Shown piece after piece: positions 12,301 through 21,500 of a stretch of DNA of 64,000 nucleotides (position 1 is the stretch's first letter; each line of letters begins with the position of its first letter). Made by a program: the position numbers and the translations under genes. Origin of the DNA: Blattabacterium cuenoti (lineage in GTDB: Bacteria > Bacteroidota > Bacteroidia > Flavobacteriales > Blattabacteriaceae); NCBI RefSeq assembly GCF_014252275.1, contig NZ_CP059214.1, forward strand, positions 403,637 through 467,636, given 5' to 3'. Below the pieces are notes generated by a model. It worked only from the letters and a program-made list of their open reading frames with translations, was not told where the DNA came from and searched no databases.

Positions 12301-13218
12301 TTGAATTCCACTTGTTTTATGAAGTAAAATACTAGTAATTTCATAATTATTTATAATATCTATATGTTCTTGTTTTAAAAGGACATCTCTATCAATAAGA
12401 ATTTCATTTTTTTCCATTGAAATGACTTCTCCTGTATCTTCATCTACAAAATCTTCATGCCAAATTCTCAATATTCTTTCAGCCAATGTCCTACCTAAAA
12501 TATTTCTATTATTAGTATGATCCATTTGAATTTCTTCTGCTAGATTGAATATTTTTAATATATCCTTATCTCTTTCATATCCTATTGCACGTAATAAAGT
12601 AGTCATTGGAAGCTTTTTTTTACGGTCAATATATGCATACATCACATTATTAATATCCGTTGCAAATTCTATCCATGATCCTTTAAAGGGAATAATCCTT
12701 GCGGAATAAAGTTTTGTTCCATTTGCATGATGCGATTGACCGAAGAATACACCAGGAGAACGGTGTAATTGTGATACGATTACCCTTTCAGATCCATTGA
12801 AAATAAAAGATCCGGAAGGAGTCATATATGGATATGTACCTAAATATACATCTTGATAAACTGTTTCAAAATCTTCATGTTCTGGATCCGTACAATATAA
12901 TTTTAATTTTGCCTTTAATGGTACACTATATGTTAATCCTCTTTCAAGACATTCTTCTATTGAATATCTAGGAGAATCTATAGAATAACCTTTAAATTCT
13001 AAAACAAAAGAATTCCTTGCATCAGAAATAGGAAAATTATCTGAAAAAGCTTTAAACAATCCTTCATTTTTTCTATTTTCCGGTTTTGTATCTAATTGAA
13101 AAAATTCTTTAAAAGATTCAATCTGAACATCTAAAAAATCAGGATACTTATATTTTTTTGCTACTGAAGAAAACGTAATTCTTTCTGAAATATTGTTGGT
13201 ATTCACGAATTCATCCAA
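9388..13218 (-). CDS. rpoB: DNA-directed RNA polymerase subunit beta
   Basis: Second large core RNA polymerase subunit, forming the other half of the active-site cleft. Recognisable blocks are [10 protein letters not shown] near the N-terminus, the rifampicin-region segment ([20 protein letters not shown]), [34 protein letters not shown], the [12 protein letters not shown] hinge and the C-terminal [20 protein letters not shown]. At 1276 residues it is full length. A Lys/Ile-rich insert of roughly 100 residues sits between KLFTRS and [16 protein letters not shown]; it is looser and more AT-rich than the rest. The Ser/His/Arg residues of the rifampicin site look wild-type. Twelve bases separate it from rplL upstream. 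Confidence 0.99.
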   Translation of the reverse strand: MDEFVNTNNISERITFSSVAKKYKYPDFLDVQIESFKEFFQLDTKPENRKNEGLFKAFSDNFPISDARNSFVLEFKGYSIDSPRYSIEECLERGLTYSVPLKAKLKLYCTDPEHEDFETVYQDVYLGTYPYMTPSGSFIFNGSERVIVSQLHRSPGVFFGQSHHANGTKLYSARIIPFKGSWIEFATDINNVMYAYIDRKKKLPMTTLLRAIGYERDKDILKIFNLAEEIQMDHTNNRNILGRTLAERILRIWHEDFVDEDTGEVISMEKNEILIDRDVLLKQEHIDIINNYEITSILLHKTSGIQKDYSIIYNTLHKDPTNSEKEAVEYIYKQMRNTEPPDEETAKGIIEKLFFSDTRYSLGPVGRYRLNKRLGLKIDPNHLVLSKEDIIAIIEHLNDLFNSKREVDDIDHLSNRRVRSVGEQLYTQFNIGLARMSRTIKERMNVRDNEVFMPSDLINAKTLSSVINTFFGTNQLSQFMDQTNPLSEITHKRRLSALGPGGLSRERAGFEVRDVNYSHYGRLCPIETPEGPNIGLISSLSVFAKINNMGFVETPYRMVTNGIVRLDPSSVRYLSAEEEEGKSIAQSNSIDKFGRFISERIISRKDGDFPVVNPTQVDYIDVAPNQIASISASLIPFLEHDDANRALMGSNMMRQAVPLLQPESPIIGTGLESQVAIDSRILINAEKDGVVDYVDAKKIVIKYHQTEEELLVNFESNTRIYNLIKFRKTNQNTCINLRPIVKKGMKIHKGQILCEGYGTENGELALGRNLKAAFIPCNGYNFEDAVLISEKVVTEDWFTSIHIEEYSLEVRDTKLGMEELTNDIPNVSEEATKDLDENGIIRVGAEVKPGDILIGKITPKGESDPTPEEKLLRAIFGDKAGNVKDASLRAEPSLFGVVIDTKLFTRSIKDKNTREKDKVSIEILEKKYKEKFSLIRSILINKLSFLLKNKSCHYDIFNEKKVKVIQKGIKFNKILLSTIIDYSNIFFYHWTEDQKINDLILKILHNYKVLLNNLNSELKHKKFSITIGDELPSGIVKMAKVYVAKKRKLKVGDKMAGRHGNKGVVARILREEDMPFLEDGSPVDIVLNPLGVPSRMNIGQIYETVLGWAGKELNIKFSTPIFDGATLKKISEYTKKAKIPNFGTTHLFDGSTGEKFDQPATVGVIYMLKLGHMVDDKMHSRSIGPYSLITQQPLGGKSQFGGQRFGEMEVWALEAFGASNILREILTVKSDDVVGRSKTYESIVKGIEMPEPNNPESFNVLCYELKGLGLDINLEQ

Positions 13219-13230
13219 TTATTAAAATTA

Positions 13231-13602
13231 TTACTTTAATTCAATTTCTGCACCAAGATCTTCAAATTTCTTTTTGATGTCTTCCGCTTCTTTTTTATCT
13301 ACCGATTCTTTAATAATGCTTGGAATATTGTCAACTAAATTTTTCGAATCTTTTAATCCTTTTCCTGTTATTTCTTTTACTAACTTTACTACAGATAATT
13401 TAGAATTTCCTGAAGATTTTAGAGAAATATTAAAGATACTTTGTTCTTTTTTTTCAGAAGTTTTTTCTTTTTCAGAAGTTTCTTCTAAACGATATGATGA
13501 ACTTTGAGGTTGTATTCCATATTTTTCTTTCAGAATAGAAGATAATTCATTTACTTGTTTTACCGTTAAATTCACCAATTGTTCTGCTAATTTTTCGATC
13601 AT
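13231..13602 (-). CDS. rplL: 50S ribosomal protein L7/L12
   Basis: Stalk protein that recruits GTPase translation factors to the ribosome. The 123-residue sequence has the N-terminal dimerisation helices (LAEQLVNLTVKQVNELSSIL), a Ser/Glu/Lys-rich flexible hinge at about residues 36-58, and the C-terminal factor-binding domain (KLSVVKLVKEITGKGLKDSK...EDIKKKFEDLGAEIEL). It starts one base after the rplJ stop, consistent with co-translation of L10 and L12 in the conserved rplJL pair. Confidence 0.98.
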   Translation of the reverse strand: MIEKLAEQLVNLTVKQVNELSSILKEKYGIQPQSSSYRLEETSEKEKTSEKKEQSIFNISLKSSGNSKLSVVKLVKEITGKGLKDSKNLVDNIPSIIKESVDKKEAEDIKKKFEDLGAEIELK

Positions 13603-13603
13603 T

Positions 13604-14182
13604 TTATTTTATTTTATTTTTTAATCCTGTTCCTTTATTTGTAGAATTAAGGGAAAAAATATTTAAAATTTTAAATATTTTATTTTTTGTTGATTCTTCT
13701 AAAGAAAGAATTAGATTTTGTATAGGATTTTTTAAATTTGACAAAATGTATACAATCATATCTTCCTTAGATTTCATACTCATGAGTAATTCTAAACTTT
13801 TATTTCCAAAATAAAATAAGTCATGAACATATGCTGCTTTTAAATATGGTTTTTCCATATCTTCTTTAAGATGAAATTTTTTAATTATTTTCGACATTAT
13901 ATTCCACGAATTTTCATTTGAAAACAAAATAGTTGTATTTCCACGCAAAATAGAAAAAAATGAACGAAATTTATTTTTTTCAACTTTTTCCATAGCTTTC
14001 TTGAGAATGGTATTTTTCACTAGTTTCATATGAATGAAATTCTTGTAAAAAGATTTTCGTAAAAAAAATATTTGATTGGAATTTAATCCAGAAATATCAA
14101 TCAAATATATTACTTTATTATTAGATAATATTTTGAACAAACTTAATAATTCTTTTTGCTTTTGTGATTTTTCTTTTTTCAT
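13604..14182 (-). CDS. rplJ: 50S ribosomal protein L10
   Basis: Base of the ribosomal stalk; binds 23S rRNA and L12 dimers. At 192 residues it shows the L10 fold: IYLIDISGLNSNQIFFLRK, then KLVKNTILKKAMEK and the LRGNTTILFSNE strand. The C-terminal helix that holds L12 is short and Lys/Asn-rich. In many bacteria L10 binds its own leader; I see no clear RNA leader in the four bases between rplA and rplJ, so any such control would have to act from within rplA. Confidence 0.96.
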   Translation of the reverse strand: MKKEKSQKQKELLSLFKILSNNKVIYLIDISGLNSNQIFFLRKSFYKNFIHMKLVKNTILKKAMEKVEKNKFRSFFSILRGNTTILFSNENSWNIMSKIIKKFHLKEDMEKPYLKAAYVHDLFYFGNKSLELLMSMKSKEDMIVYILSNLKNPIQNLILSLEESTKNKIFKILNIFSLNSTNKGTGLKNKIK

Positions 14183-14186
14183 TTAC

Positions 14187-14882
14187 TCAAAAAACTTTTA
14201 GATCTATTGATATAGAACGACTCATAGTAGTGGATAAATATATATTCTTTATATAATCTCCTTTGTAAGAATTAGGTTTATTTTTTATGATAGTTTTTAC
14301 AAAAACTATTATATTTTCTAATAAATGTTCATTTGAATATGATTTTCTTCCTATCGAAGAATGAATGGATCCAAAACGATCCGTTTTGAAAAATATTTTT
14401 CCAGACCTAATTTCTTTTACAGATATTTCTGGATGAATAGATATGGTATCAAGATTTGAATTGGGCATCAATCCTTTAGGTCCTAAAATTTTTCCTAAAT
14501 CGACTAATTGATTCATCATACTAGGCATTGTTACAATAATGTCAAAATCTATCCAACCAGATTGTATTTTTTCAATATAATCCATTCCTCCTGCATAATC
14601 AGCTCCTGCTTTTTTCAATTCTTCTTCTTTTTCTTTCGATACGATAGCTAAAATACGTATTTTTTTCCCTGTACCATAAGGTAATTTCACAGATCCTCGC
14701 AGGTTTTCATTAGAAGAATGATTTTTATTTTTTCCTAAATGAATAGAGATATCTACAGATTCATCAAATTTTGCAAAACTTAATTCCTTAAGAATCGGAA
14801 TTCCTTCTTTTAAAAGATAAGAACTTTTTAATACTTTAGAAAGATTTTTTTTTTTATTTCTGGTTAGTTTTCTTTTAAACAT
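14187..14882 (-). CDS. rplA: 50S ribosomal protein L1
   Basis: Forms the mobile L1 stalk next to the E site. Family signatures include SVDISIHLGKNKN, the LRGSVKLPYGTGK strand, the ADYAGGMDYIEKIQSGWIDF segment and ILGPKGLMPNSNLDT. The 231-residue length is normal. It begins 13 bases after rplK, in the standard rplKA order, within the long ribosomal/RNA polymerase unit. Confidence 0.98.
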   Translation of the reverse strand: MFKRKLTRNKKKNLSKVLKSSYLLKEGIPILKELSFAKFDESVDISIHLGKNKNHSSNENLRGSVKLPYGTGKKIRILAIVSKEKEEELKKAGADYAGGMDYIEKIQSGWIDFDIIVTMPSMMNQLVDLGKILGPKGLMPNSNLDTISIHPEISVKEIRSGKIFFKTDRFGSIHSSIGRKSYSNEHLLENIIVFVKTIIKNKPNSYKGDYIKNIYLSTTMSRSISIDLKVF

Positions 14883-14895
14883 ATTTATTAGTTAT

Positions 14896-15324
14896 CTAAT
14901 CTATCTCAATCCCCATTGATCTCGCTGTACCACACACCATAGATATTGCAGATTTAATGGAAAAACAATTCAAATCTTCCATTTTATTACTTGCAATTTT
15001 CTTAATATTATTCATACTTATTTTTCCAATTTTCGTACGGTTAGATTCTTTAGACCCTTTTTTTTTATTTATTGCATTTAATAGTTGTATAGATACAGGA
15101 GGATTTTTAATAATAAAAGAAAAAGATTTATCCTCATACACTGTAATCAATACAGGACATAATTGATCAATTTTATCTTTTGTTTTAATATTGTATTGTT
15201 TACAAAATTCCATAATATTTACTCCGGAACTTCCTAAGATTGGACCTATAGGAGGAGATGGATTCGCTTTTCCTCCATATATTTTACAAATTTTTATTTT
15301 TTTTATTATTCTTTTTTTTATCAT
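14896..15324 (-). CDS. rplK: 50S ribosomal protein L11
   Basis: Binds the GTPase-associated centre of 23S rRNA. The sequence shows ICKIYGGKANPSPPIGPILG near the N-terminus and NIMEFCKQYNIKTKDK, and ends in the rRNA-binding domain with AISMVCGTARSMGIEI. The usual N-terminal KKVAGYIKLQI is replaced by a very Ile/Lys-rich version (KKRIIKKIKICKIYGGKANP), a sign of AT pressure. Twenty-one bases separate it from nusG upstream. Confidence 0.97.
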   Translation of the reverse strand: MIKKRIIKKIKICKIYGGKANPSPPIGPILGSSGVNIMEFCKQYNIKTKDKIDQLCPVLITVYEDKSFSFIIKNPPVSIQLLNAINKKKGSKESNRTKIGKISMNNIKKIASNKMEDLNCFSIKSAISMVCGTARSMGIEID

Positions 15325-15345
15325 ATTTTTTAATAAAAATAAATC

Positions 15346-15900
15346 TTAAATTTTTTCTATCTGTGTAAAATTTAATTCTAGTGGAGTTTTTCTACCAAAA
15401 ATTAAAACAGCTAATTCTATTTTTCTTTTTTCTTCATGTATCTTTTCAATAGTTCCATTAAATCCACTAAATGGACCATCGATTACTTTAATTGTTTCTC
15501 CTACAACAAATGGAAGATGTAATGGATCAACTTTCTCATAAAGTTGATCCATTTTTCCTAACATTCGATTGACTTCTTCTTTTCTCATTGGAGTAGGATG
15601 AGCCGTATTTCCTTTTCCTTCACTTAAGACAGTAATAACTCCAGAAACATTTTTTATTTTATGATAAGTTTCTCCTTCTAGATTTGCTTCAATCATAACG
15701 TAACCAGGATAATGGACTTTATCTCTATAAATTTTTTTTCCTTTTCTCATTTGAACTATTTTTTCAATAGGAACTAAAATTTTTCCTATAGAATTTTGAA
15801 ATCCATTATCTCTAATTTCATTTTCAATATACGACTTTACTTTATTCTCCTGACCACTCATGGTTTTTATCACATACCATTTTTTTTTTAAATCTTCCAT
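15346..15900 (-). CDS. nusG: transcription antitermination factor NusG
   Basis: Universal elongation factor that binds the RNA polymerase clamp and couples transcription to translation. The 184-residue protein has the NGN domain (KKWYVIKTMSGQENKVKSYI, then HYPGYVMIEANLEG) and a C-terminal KOW domain (VGETIKVIDGPFSGFNGTIE). It lies between secE (three bases away) and rplK, the usual context. Confidence 0.98.
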   Translation of the reverse strand: MEDLKKKWYVIKTMSGQENKVKSYIENEIRDNGFQNSIGKILVPIEKIVQMRKGKKIYRDKVHYPGYVMIEANLEGETYHKIKNVSGVITVLSEGKGNTAHPTPMRKEEVNRMLGKMDQLYEKVDPLHLPFVVGETIKVIDGPFSGFNGTIEKIHEEKRKIELAVLIFGRKTPLELNFTQIEKI

Positions 15901-15903
15901 ACT

Positions 15904-16089
15904 TTATAAAGAAAATAATATTTTTACTATTAAAATAAATATTCCATCGATAACATATAAAAATATTGACAAAAATATAGAAAGAAAAAAAATTAATATT
16001 GTTTTATCTTTTAATTCTTTCCATTTTGGCCAACTAATACAATGAAAAAATTCATAGTATAATTCTAAAAAAATAGAACGTTTTTTCAT
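15904..16089 (-). CDS. secE: preprotein translocase subunit SecE
   Basis: Small essential clamp of the SecYEG channel in the inner membrane. The 61-residue product has the amphipathic helix with the conserved W-P-K-W-x-E-L motif (SWPKWKELKDKT) followed by a single membrane helix (ILIFFLSIFLSIFLYVIDGI). I chose ATG 16089 over the GTG at 16110, because the upstream GTG would overlap the 3' end of tRNA-Trp and adds only seven unconserved residues. Position next to nusG confirms the call. Confidence 0.93.
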   Translation of the reverse strand: MKKRSIFLELYYEFFHCISWPKWKELKDKTILIFFLSIFLSIFLYVIDGIFILIVKILFSL

Positions 16090-16109
16090 ATTATATTTTA
16101 AAAAATACA

Positions 16110-16183
16110 CACGGATGGTAAGAATCGAACTTACGACCTTCGGTTTTGGAGACCGATGCTCTACCTAACTAAGCTACATCCGT
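16110..16183 (-). tRNA. tRNA-Trp (anticodon CCA)
   Basis: A 74-nt minus-strand cloverleaf. Acceptor ACGGATG pairs with CATCCGT, the discriminator is G, the anticodon stem is TCGGT/ACCGA around loop CTCCAAA (anticodon CCA), and the T-arm contains GTTCGATTC. CCA is not encoded. It lies between tuf and secE, an arrangement also known from other bacterial phyla. Confidence 0.95.
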
Positions 16184-16212
16184 TTGTTAAAAAACATGAT
16201 AATAAAATCTTT

Positions 16213-17400
16213 TTATGAAATAATATTTACTACTTGTCCAGCACCTACTGTTTTCCCTCCTTCACGAATAGCAAAACGTAACTTTTCACTTAATGCAACA
16301 GGTTGATGTAATTGTACCTCCATTGATACATTATCACCTGGCATCACCATCTCTATTCCTTTTGAAAGATGTATTTCCCCTGTTACGTCGGTAGTTCTTA
16401 AATAAAATTGAGGACGATATTTATTATGAAAAGGAGTATGTCTACCACCTTCCTCTTTAGTGAGAATATAAACTTCTGCATTAAATTTTTTATAAGACTT
16501 TACAGAACCTGGAGAAGAAATTACCATTCCTCTACGAATATCTTTTTTTTCTATTCCTCGTAATAATAAACCAACATTATCACCAGCTTGTCCTTGATCT
16601 AATATTTTTCGAAACATTTCTACTCCTGTAATAGTTGATGATAATTTTTTTTCTATCATTCCAATAATATCTACTACATCTCCAGTATGAATTATTCCAC
16701 TTTCGATACGTCCAGTAGCTACTGTTCCTCTCCCTGTTATAGTAAAAACGTCTTCTACAGGCATTAAAAATGGTTTATCCATTTCTCTTACTGGTTCTGG
16801 AATATACTCATCTAAAACATTCATCAATTCTTTTATTTTTTCAATCCATTTCTTATCTCCATTTAATGCACCCAATGCCGATCCTTGTACAATGGGAATA
16901 TTTTCTCCATCATATTCATATTTAGAAAGTAAATCTCTTATTTCCATTTCTACTAATTCTAATAGTTCTGGATCATCAACTTGATCAACTTTATTCATAA
17001 AAACTATTATTTTTGGAACTCCTACTTGACGTGCTAATAAAATATGTTCTCTAGTTTGAGGCATTGGACCATCTGTAGCCGCAACAACTAGAATAGCACC
17101 GTCCATTTGTGCCGCTCCAGTAATCATATTTTTAATATAATCTGCATGACCAGGACAATCCACATGAGCATAATGCCTTTTTATAGTTTCATATTCCACA
17201 TGAGAAGTATTAATAGTAATTCCTCTTTCTTTTTCTTCTGGTGCATTATCGATTGCATCAAAACTTTTTTCCTCAGCTAACCCGTCTTGGGATAATACTT
17301 TCGTTATTGCTGCAGTAAGAGTTGTTTTTCCATGATCTACGTGTCCAGTAGTTCCTATGTTTAAATGTGGTTTGTCTCTTTTAAATTTTTCTTTTGCCAT
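16213..17400 (-). CDS. tuf: elongation factor Tu
   Basis: GTPase that delivers aminoacyl-tRNA to the ribosome. The P-loop GHVDHGKTT starts at residue 19, the effector-loop segment [15 protein letters not shown] follows, then DCPGHADY (G3) and NKVD (G4). Domains 2 and 3 are complete to GAGQVVNII. At 395 residues it is full length, and the sequence is much less AT-eroded than its neighbours, as expected for a highly constrained protein. It sits between a four-tRNA cluster and tRNA-Trp/secE, the same context as E. coli tufB. Only one tuf copy is visible in this window. Confidence 0.99.
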   Translation of the reverse strand: MAKEKFKRDKPHLNIGTTGHVDHGKTTLTAAITKVLSQDGLAEEKSFDAIDNAPEEKERGITINTSHVEYETIKRHYAHVDCPGHADYIKNMITGAAQMDGAILVVAATDGPMPQTREHILLARQVGVPKIIVFMNKVDQVDDPELLELVEMEIRDLLSKYEYDGENIPIVQGSALGALNGDKKWIEKIKELMNVLDEYIPEPVREMDKPFLMPVEDVFTITGRGTVATGRIESGIIHTGDVVDIIGMIEKKLSSTITGVEMFRKILDQGQAGDNVGLLLRGIEKKDIRRGMVISSPGSVKSYKKFNAEVYILTKEEGGRHTPFHNKYRPQFYLRTTDVTGEIHLSKGIEMVMPGDNVSMEVQLHQPVALSEKLRFAIREGGKTVGAGQVVNIIS

Positions 17401-17428
17401 TATAAAATATTATAGATTTTCACAAAAA

Positions 17429-17500
17429 AGCCAATGGCGGGAATTGAACCCGTGACCTCTTCCTTACCAAGGAAGTACTCTACCACTGAGCTACATTGGC
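17429..17500 (-). tRNA. tRNA-Thr (anticodon GGU)
   Basis: A 72-nt minus-strand cloverleaf: acceptor GCCAATG/CATTGGC, anticodon stem CTTCC/GGAAG around loop TTGGTAA (anticodon GGU), T-arm with GGTTCAATTCC, discriminator U. It is the tRNA closest to tuf and the last of four upstream of it, as thrT is in E. coli. Confidence 0.95.
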
Positions 17501-17523
17501 CATATACTTATGATGTTATGCAG

Positions 17524-17599
17524 AGCGGAAGACGGGATTCGAACCCGCGACATTCAACTTGGAAGGCTGATACTCTAAAACCAACTGAGTTACTTCCGC
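17524..17599 (-). tRNA. tRNA-Gly (anticodon UCC)
   Basis: A 76-nt minus-strand cloverleaf: acceptor GCGGAAG/CTTCCGC, anticodon stem TCAGC/GTTGA around loop CTTCCAA (anticodon UCC), T-arm with GGTTCGAATCC, discriminator U. Third of four tandem tRNAs leading into tuf. The stem pairs C with G but also has a G-U pair near the loop end. Confidence 0.94.
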
Positions 17600-17610
17600 T
17601 TCAATTTCAA

Positions 17611-17695
17611 TGGGGAGAGCAGGATTCGAACCTGCGAAGGTAAATACCAACAGATTTACAGTCTGTCCTCGTTAACCAGACTTGAGTATCTCCCC
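17611..17695 (-). tRNA. tRNA-Tyr (anticodon GUA)
   Basis: An 85-nt minus-strand class II tRNA with a long variable arm. Acceptor GGGGAGA/TCTCCCC, anticodon stem ACAGA/TCTGT around loop CTGTAAA (anticodon GUA), T-arm with GGTTCGAATCC, discriminator A. Second in the Thr-Tyr-Gly-Thr cluster. Confidence 0.95.
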
Positions 17696-17702
17696 AAAAA
17701 AA

Positions 17703-17776
17703 AGCCGGTAGAGGGATTCGAACCCACGACTTCGAGATTACAAATCACGTGCTCTGACCAACTGAGCTACACCGGC
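17703..17776 (-). tRNA. tRNA-Thr (anticodon UGU)
   Basis: A 74-nt minus-strand cloverleaf and the first gene of the operon. Acceptor GCCGGTG/TACCGGC, anticodon loop TTTGTAA (anticodon UGU), T-arm with GGTTCGAATCC, discriminator U. The anticodon stem CGTGA/TCTCG has an unpaired U-U at the middle position (29/41), which is unusual. The rest of the molecule is regular, so I treat it as functional. Confidence 0.93.
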
Positions 17777-17813
17777 TTATATTTCATTCGTAATAATGAA
17801 AATCAGATTGATA

Positions 17814-17843
17814 CAAATCTATAGAGATTTTTATAATTATCAA
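17814..17843 (-). promoter_or_regulatory. promoter of the tRNA-tuf-secE-nusG-rpl-rpo unit
   Basis: On the minus strand TTG at 17843-17841 is followed after exactly 19 bases by TAGATTTG at 17821-17814. This matches the known Bacteroidota primary-sigma promoter (TTG at -33, TAnnTTTG at -7) at every fixed position and in spacing. Transcription would start roughly 30 bases upstream of the first tRNA. It is the clearest promoter I could find in the window and precedes its most highly expressed genes. Confidence 0.8.
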
Positions 17844-17858
17844 AAAATAATGCAAACA

Positions 17859-18527
17859 TCAAAAAAATTTCCCATAACATTGAATTTTTGTTTTAAAAAA
17901 AATTAACAAAATGATTCCAATAAATATTATAACATCAGAAAAATTAAAAACCGTTTGAAAAAATTGCACTTGATCTCCTCCAAAAAAAGGGATATATCCA
18001 GGAATATGGAAATTTTTTATATGAAAAAAAAATAAATCGACAACACAGCCTTCCATAAAAGTAGCATATCCACTTTCTTTTCCAAAAATTATTCTAGATA
18101 TTCCAGAATAAGGCATCCATTTTTGATTTTCTTTATTATAAATAGTTCCTTTATCAAAAAAGGATCCATACAAAGCACTATCTAAAAAATTTCCTATAGC
18201 ACCTGATAAAATTAAACTAGTAGGAATAATAAGATATTCTTTTTTTTTTTTCTCTTTCTCAAGTTTTTTAATAATTTTAAAATGAAAAAAAGAAATAATA
18301 ATAATCAAAAAAAAACGAATTACACTAAGTAATATTTTCCCATAATATCCTTTTCCTAAAAGCATTCCATATGCCATTCCAGGATTTTCTATAAAAACAA
18401 TCCAAAAAAAAGAAAATAATGGAAATATTCCTCCTAGTTTAAAATGAGTTTTTACATATATTTTTAAAATATGATCAATTAACAGAGTAAATAAAATAAT
18501 AAAAAAAGTCTTTCGAAAAAGATTCAT
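17859..18527 (-). CDS. lspA: lipoprotein signal peptidase (signal peptidase II)
   Basis: Inner-membrane aspartic protease that cuts the signal peptide from prolipoproteins after diacylglyceryl transfer. Four hydrophobic segments are visible. The two catalytic-Asp motifs are present: GAIGNFLDSALYG and, later, VVDLFFF, followed by NFSDVIIFIG. The stretch between the motifs carries the insertion typical of Bacteroidota LspA, with a gap-like run of charged and aromatic residues. I prefer ATG 18527 (MNLFRKTFF) over the upstream TTG at 18545. Its presence implies that lipoproteins are still made; the small lipoprotein at 26524 is one possible substrate. It follows ileS on the same strand after 49 bases. 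Confidence 0.93.
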   Translation of the reverse strand: MNLFRKTFFIILFTLLIDHILKIYVKTHFKLGGIFPLFSFFWIVFIENPGMAYGMLLGKGYYGKILLSVIRFFLIIIISFFHFKIIKKLEKEKKKKEYLIIPTSLILSGAIGNFLDSALYGSFFDKGTIYNKENQKWMPYSGISRIIFGKESGYATFMEGCVVDLFFFHIKNFHIPGYIPFFGGDQVQFFQTVFNFSDVIIFIGIILLIFFKTKIQCYGKFF

Positions 18528-18576
18528 AATTTTTAATGTTATCAATTTATTGATGGATTTTAAAAACTTTTTATTA

Positions 18577-21500
18577 TTAACTTTTCAATTTGTTTATTTT
18601 TATGTAAAAGATATGATTATTCATGGAAATTTTTTTCATATCTTTTTGAAAATCAAAAAGAATTTTTTTTGCAAGAATTTCTTTACAAATAAGAGGTTGA
18701 TTCTGTTTTATAAAAGATTTATAAGTAAAATCCTTGACTTGAACAAAAAGTACGATTCTATCAACTACATGGTAGTTATTTTGTTTTCTCAAAATTTGTA
18801 TATTTCTTATAAATTCTCTAATAAATCCTTCTTCTTCAAGATGATGAGAAATACGTAAATCTAAAGCAACTGTCATGTTTTTTCCTTTTAAAATAGACCA
18901 ATTTTTATAAGGAGTTGAAATAATTATTACGTCTTCTAATGAAATAGAAATTTTTTCTCCTTCCAAAGGAATAAAAATGGATTGATTTTTCTCTATTTTT
19001 TCAATTTCTTTTTGAGTAAATTGATTAATAATTTTAGATATTTTATTTGTTTTATTTCTAAATTTAGGTCCTAAAACTTTATAATTAGGTTTTATATTTT
19101 TTTCCATTTCTAATTTTTGAAAATTAGTAATAAAATCTATTTTTTTTACATTAGATTCTTTTAAAAGAATTCCTTCTAACTCATTTAATTCTTTTTTTTT
19201 AGGAAGATGATTTGGATTATAGATAAATATTAGTCCCTTTTTTATAGGTTGTTTAATTTTTATATTATTTTTTTTTCTTAACGAAAAAATCATTCCAACT
19301 ATTTGTTGAATAAATAACATATTTTTTTCTAATCTTTTATTGATAAATTGATTATCATACTTTGGAAAATCACTTAAATGAACACTAATTAATTCTTTTT
19401 CCTCATATGGAATACGTAAATCTACGTACATTCTTTCTGAAAAAAAGGGAATTATTGGAGAAGATATTTTTGATATATTAATCAAACAATAATAAAGGAT
19501 CCGATAGGCACATTCTTTATTTTTTGAATATTCTTCTTTCCAAAATCTTCTTCTACATAATCTTACATACCAATTACTTAATTGATTTAAAACAAAATAG
19601 AAAATTAATCGAGCAGATTGGTGTGGATTAAATATTTTATAGGATTCATTGGTTTTCTTGATCATTGTATTCAATTCGGAAAGTATCCATAAATCTAAAA
19701 TTGTACAATCCTTAAGTATTATTTGTTTTTCTTTTTTATGAGAAAATCCATCTATATTGGCATATAAAGAAAAAAATTTATAAACATTAAACCATGTAAC
19801 AAAAAACTTTTTAATTGATGAATCAATTCCATCCAAATTAAATTTTAAATTTTCCCATTGAGGAGAATTGTAAACAATATACCAACGAATAGCATCAGGA
19901 CCGTACTTTTCAAGTAAATCAAAAGGATTAATTGAATTTCCCTTACTTTTTGACATTTTTTGTCCATATTTATCCAATACAAGTCCTGTACAAACCACAT
20001 TTTTATAGGCAATAGTATCAAATACCATACTACTTATTGTATGTAAGGTAAAAAACCATCCTCTAGTCTGATCTATTCCTTCTGATATAAAATCACATGG
20101 AAATAATAATTTATTATCTATCATTTCTTTATTTTCAAAAGGATAATGAATTTGTGCATAAGGCATCGATCCAGAATCAAACCATACATCTATTACATCT
20201 GACTCTCTTTTCATTGGTTTTCCTTTTGAAGAAACTAAAATAATTTTATCTACAATATGTTTATGTAAATTTATATTTTCATAGTTTTCATTGCTCATAT
20301 CGTCCAATATAAAATCCTTAAAAATATTTATTTTCATAAATCCTTTATCAATAGATTTTTGTATTTCTGAATATAATTGTTTAATAGATCCAATAACTTT
20401 TTTTTCATCTCCTTCTTGAGTAGTCCAAATAGGAATCGGGGTCCCCCAGTATCTAGAACGTGATAAATTCCAATCTTTCAAATTTTGTAACCAAGAATGA
20501 AAACGTTTATTTCCTATGAAACTTGGATGCCATTTAATAGTTTTATTAAGAAGAATAATTTTTTCTTTTATTTTTGTAGTACTTAGAAACCATGAATTTA
20601 ATGGGTAATAAAATATTGGTTTTTCCGTTCTCCAACAATAAGGATAAAAATGAGAATACATTTCCGTTCTTAAAATACAATTATTTTTTTTTAGAAAAGA
20701 AATCATTTCATCATCTACTGATGTTTTTTGTATTCCATATGGATCATATTCATTTTTTATGTATTTGCCTCCGAATCCAAAAGGTAAAATATTAAGAAAT
20801 CTTCCTTGAAGATCTACCAATGGAATGGGTTGATTCTTTTCATTTAATACTAACATCAATGGAATATTATATTGTTTTGATAGAGAAAAATCATCCATGC
20901 CAAATGTTGGAGCTATATGAACAATTCCAGTACCTTCTTTTTCCTTTATAAAATCTCCATTTACAATTTTAAATGCATGATCTTTATTATAATAAGGTAA
21001 AAACCAAGGTAATAATTGTTCGTATTTACTGTTGAACAATTCCTTTCCTTTAAATTCGTTTATAATTAAAAAAGGAATTTTTCCATCATAACAAAGATCT
21101 AATTCATTTTCTTTAAAAACTTCGTAATATTTTTTGGATATTAATACATGATGAATGGATTGTTTAGAAAGGATTAATAATTCTTTTTTATGGGTATTTT
21201 TATTATATGTTTTGATCAACACATAGTATATATTATTTCCTACAGCTAATGCTGTATTAGATGGTAAAGTCCAAGGAGTTGTCGTCCATGATACCAAATA
21301 AATATCTTCTTTGATATTTTTAAACTTTTCAGGTAATGATTTCTTGATAGATTTAAATTTCAAAAAAGGAGAAGGTTGTATTACCTTTCTATAAGCTCCT
21401 TGCATATTGAGTTCGTTATAGCTAATTCCTGTACCTGCAGAAGGAGAATAAGGTTGTACCGTATATCCTTTATAAAGAAAATTTTTATCATGTAATTTTT

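Noticed and set aside
17434-17643. Plus-strand 69-codon open frame
   Set aside because: It reads the complement of tRNA-Thr, tRNA-Gly and part of tRNA-Tyr (GIEPVTSSL and GRRDSNPRHST are typical antisense-tRNA peptides).
18550-18858. Plus-strand 102-codon frame opposite the ileS 3' end
   Set aside because: Phe/Lys/Ile-rich shadow of the ileS tail.
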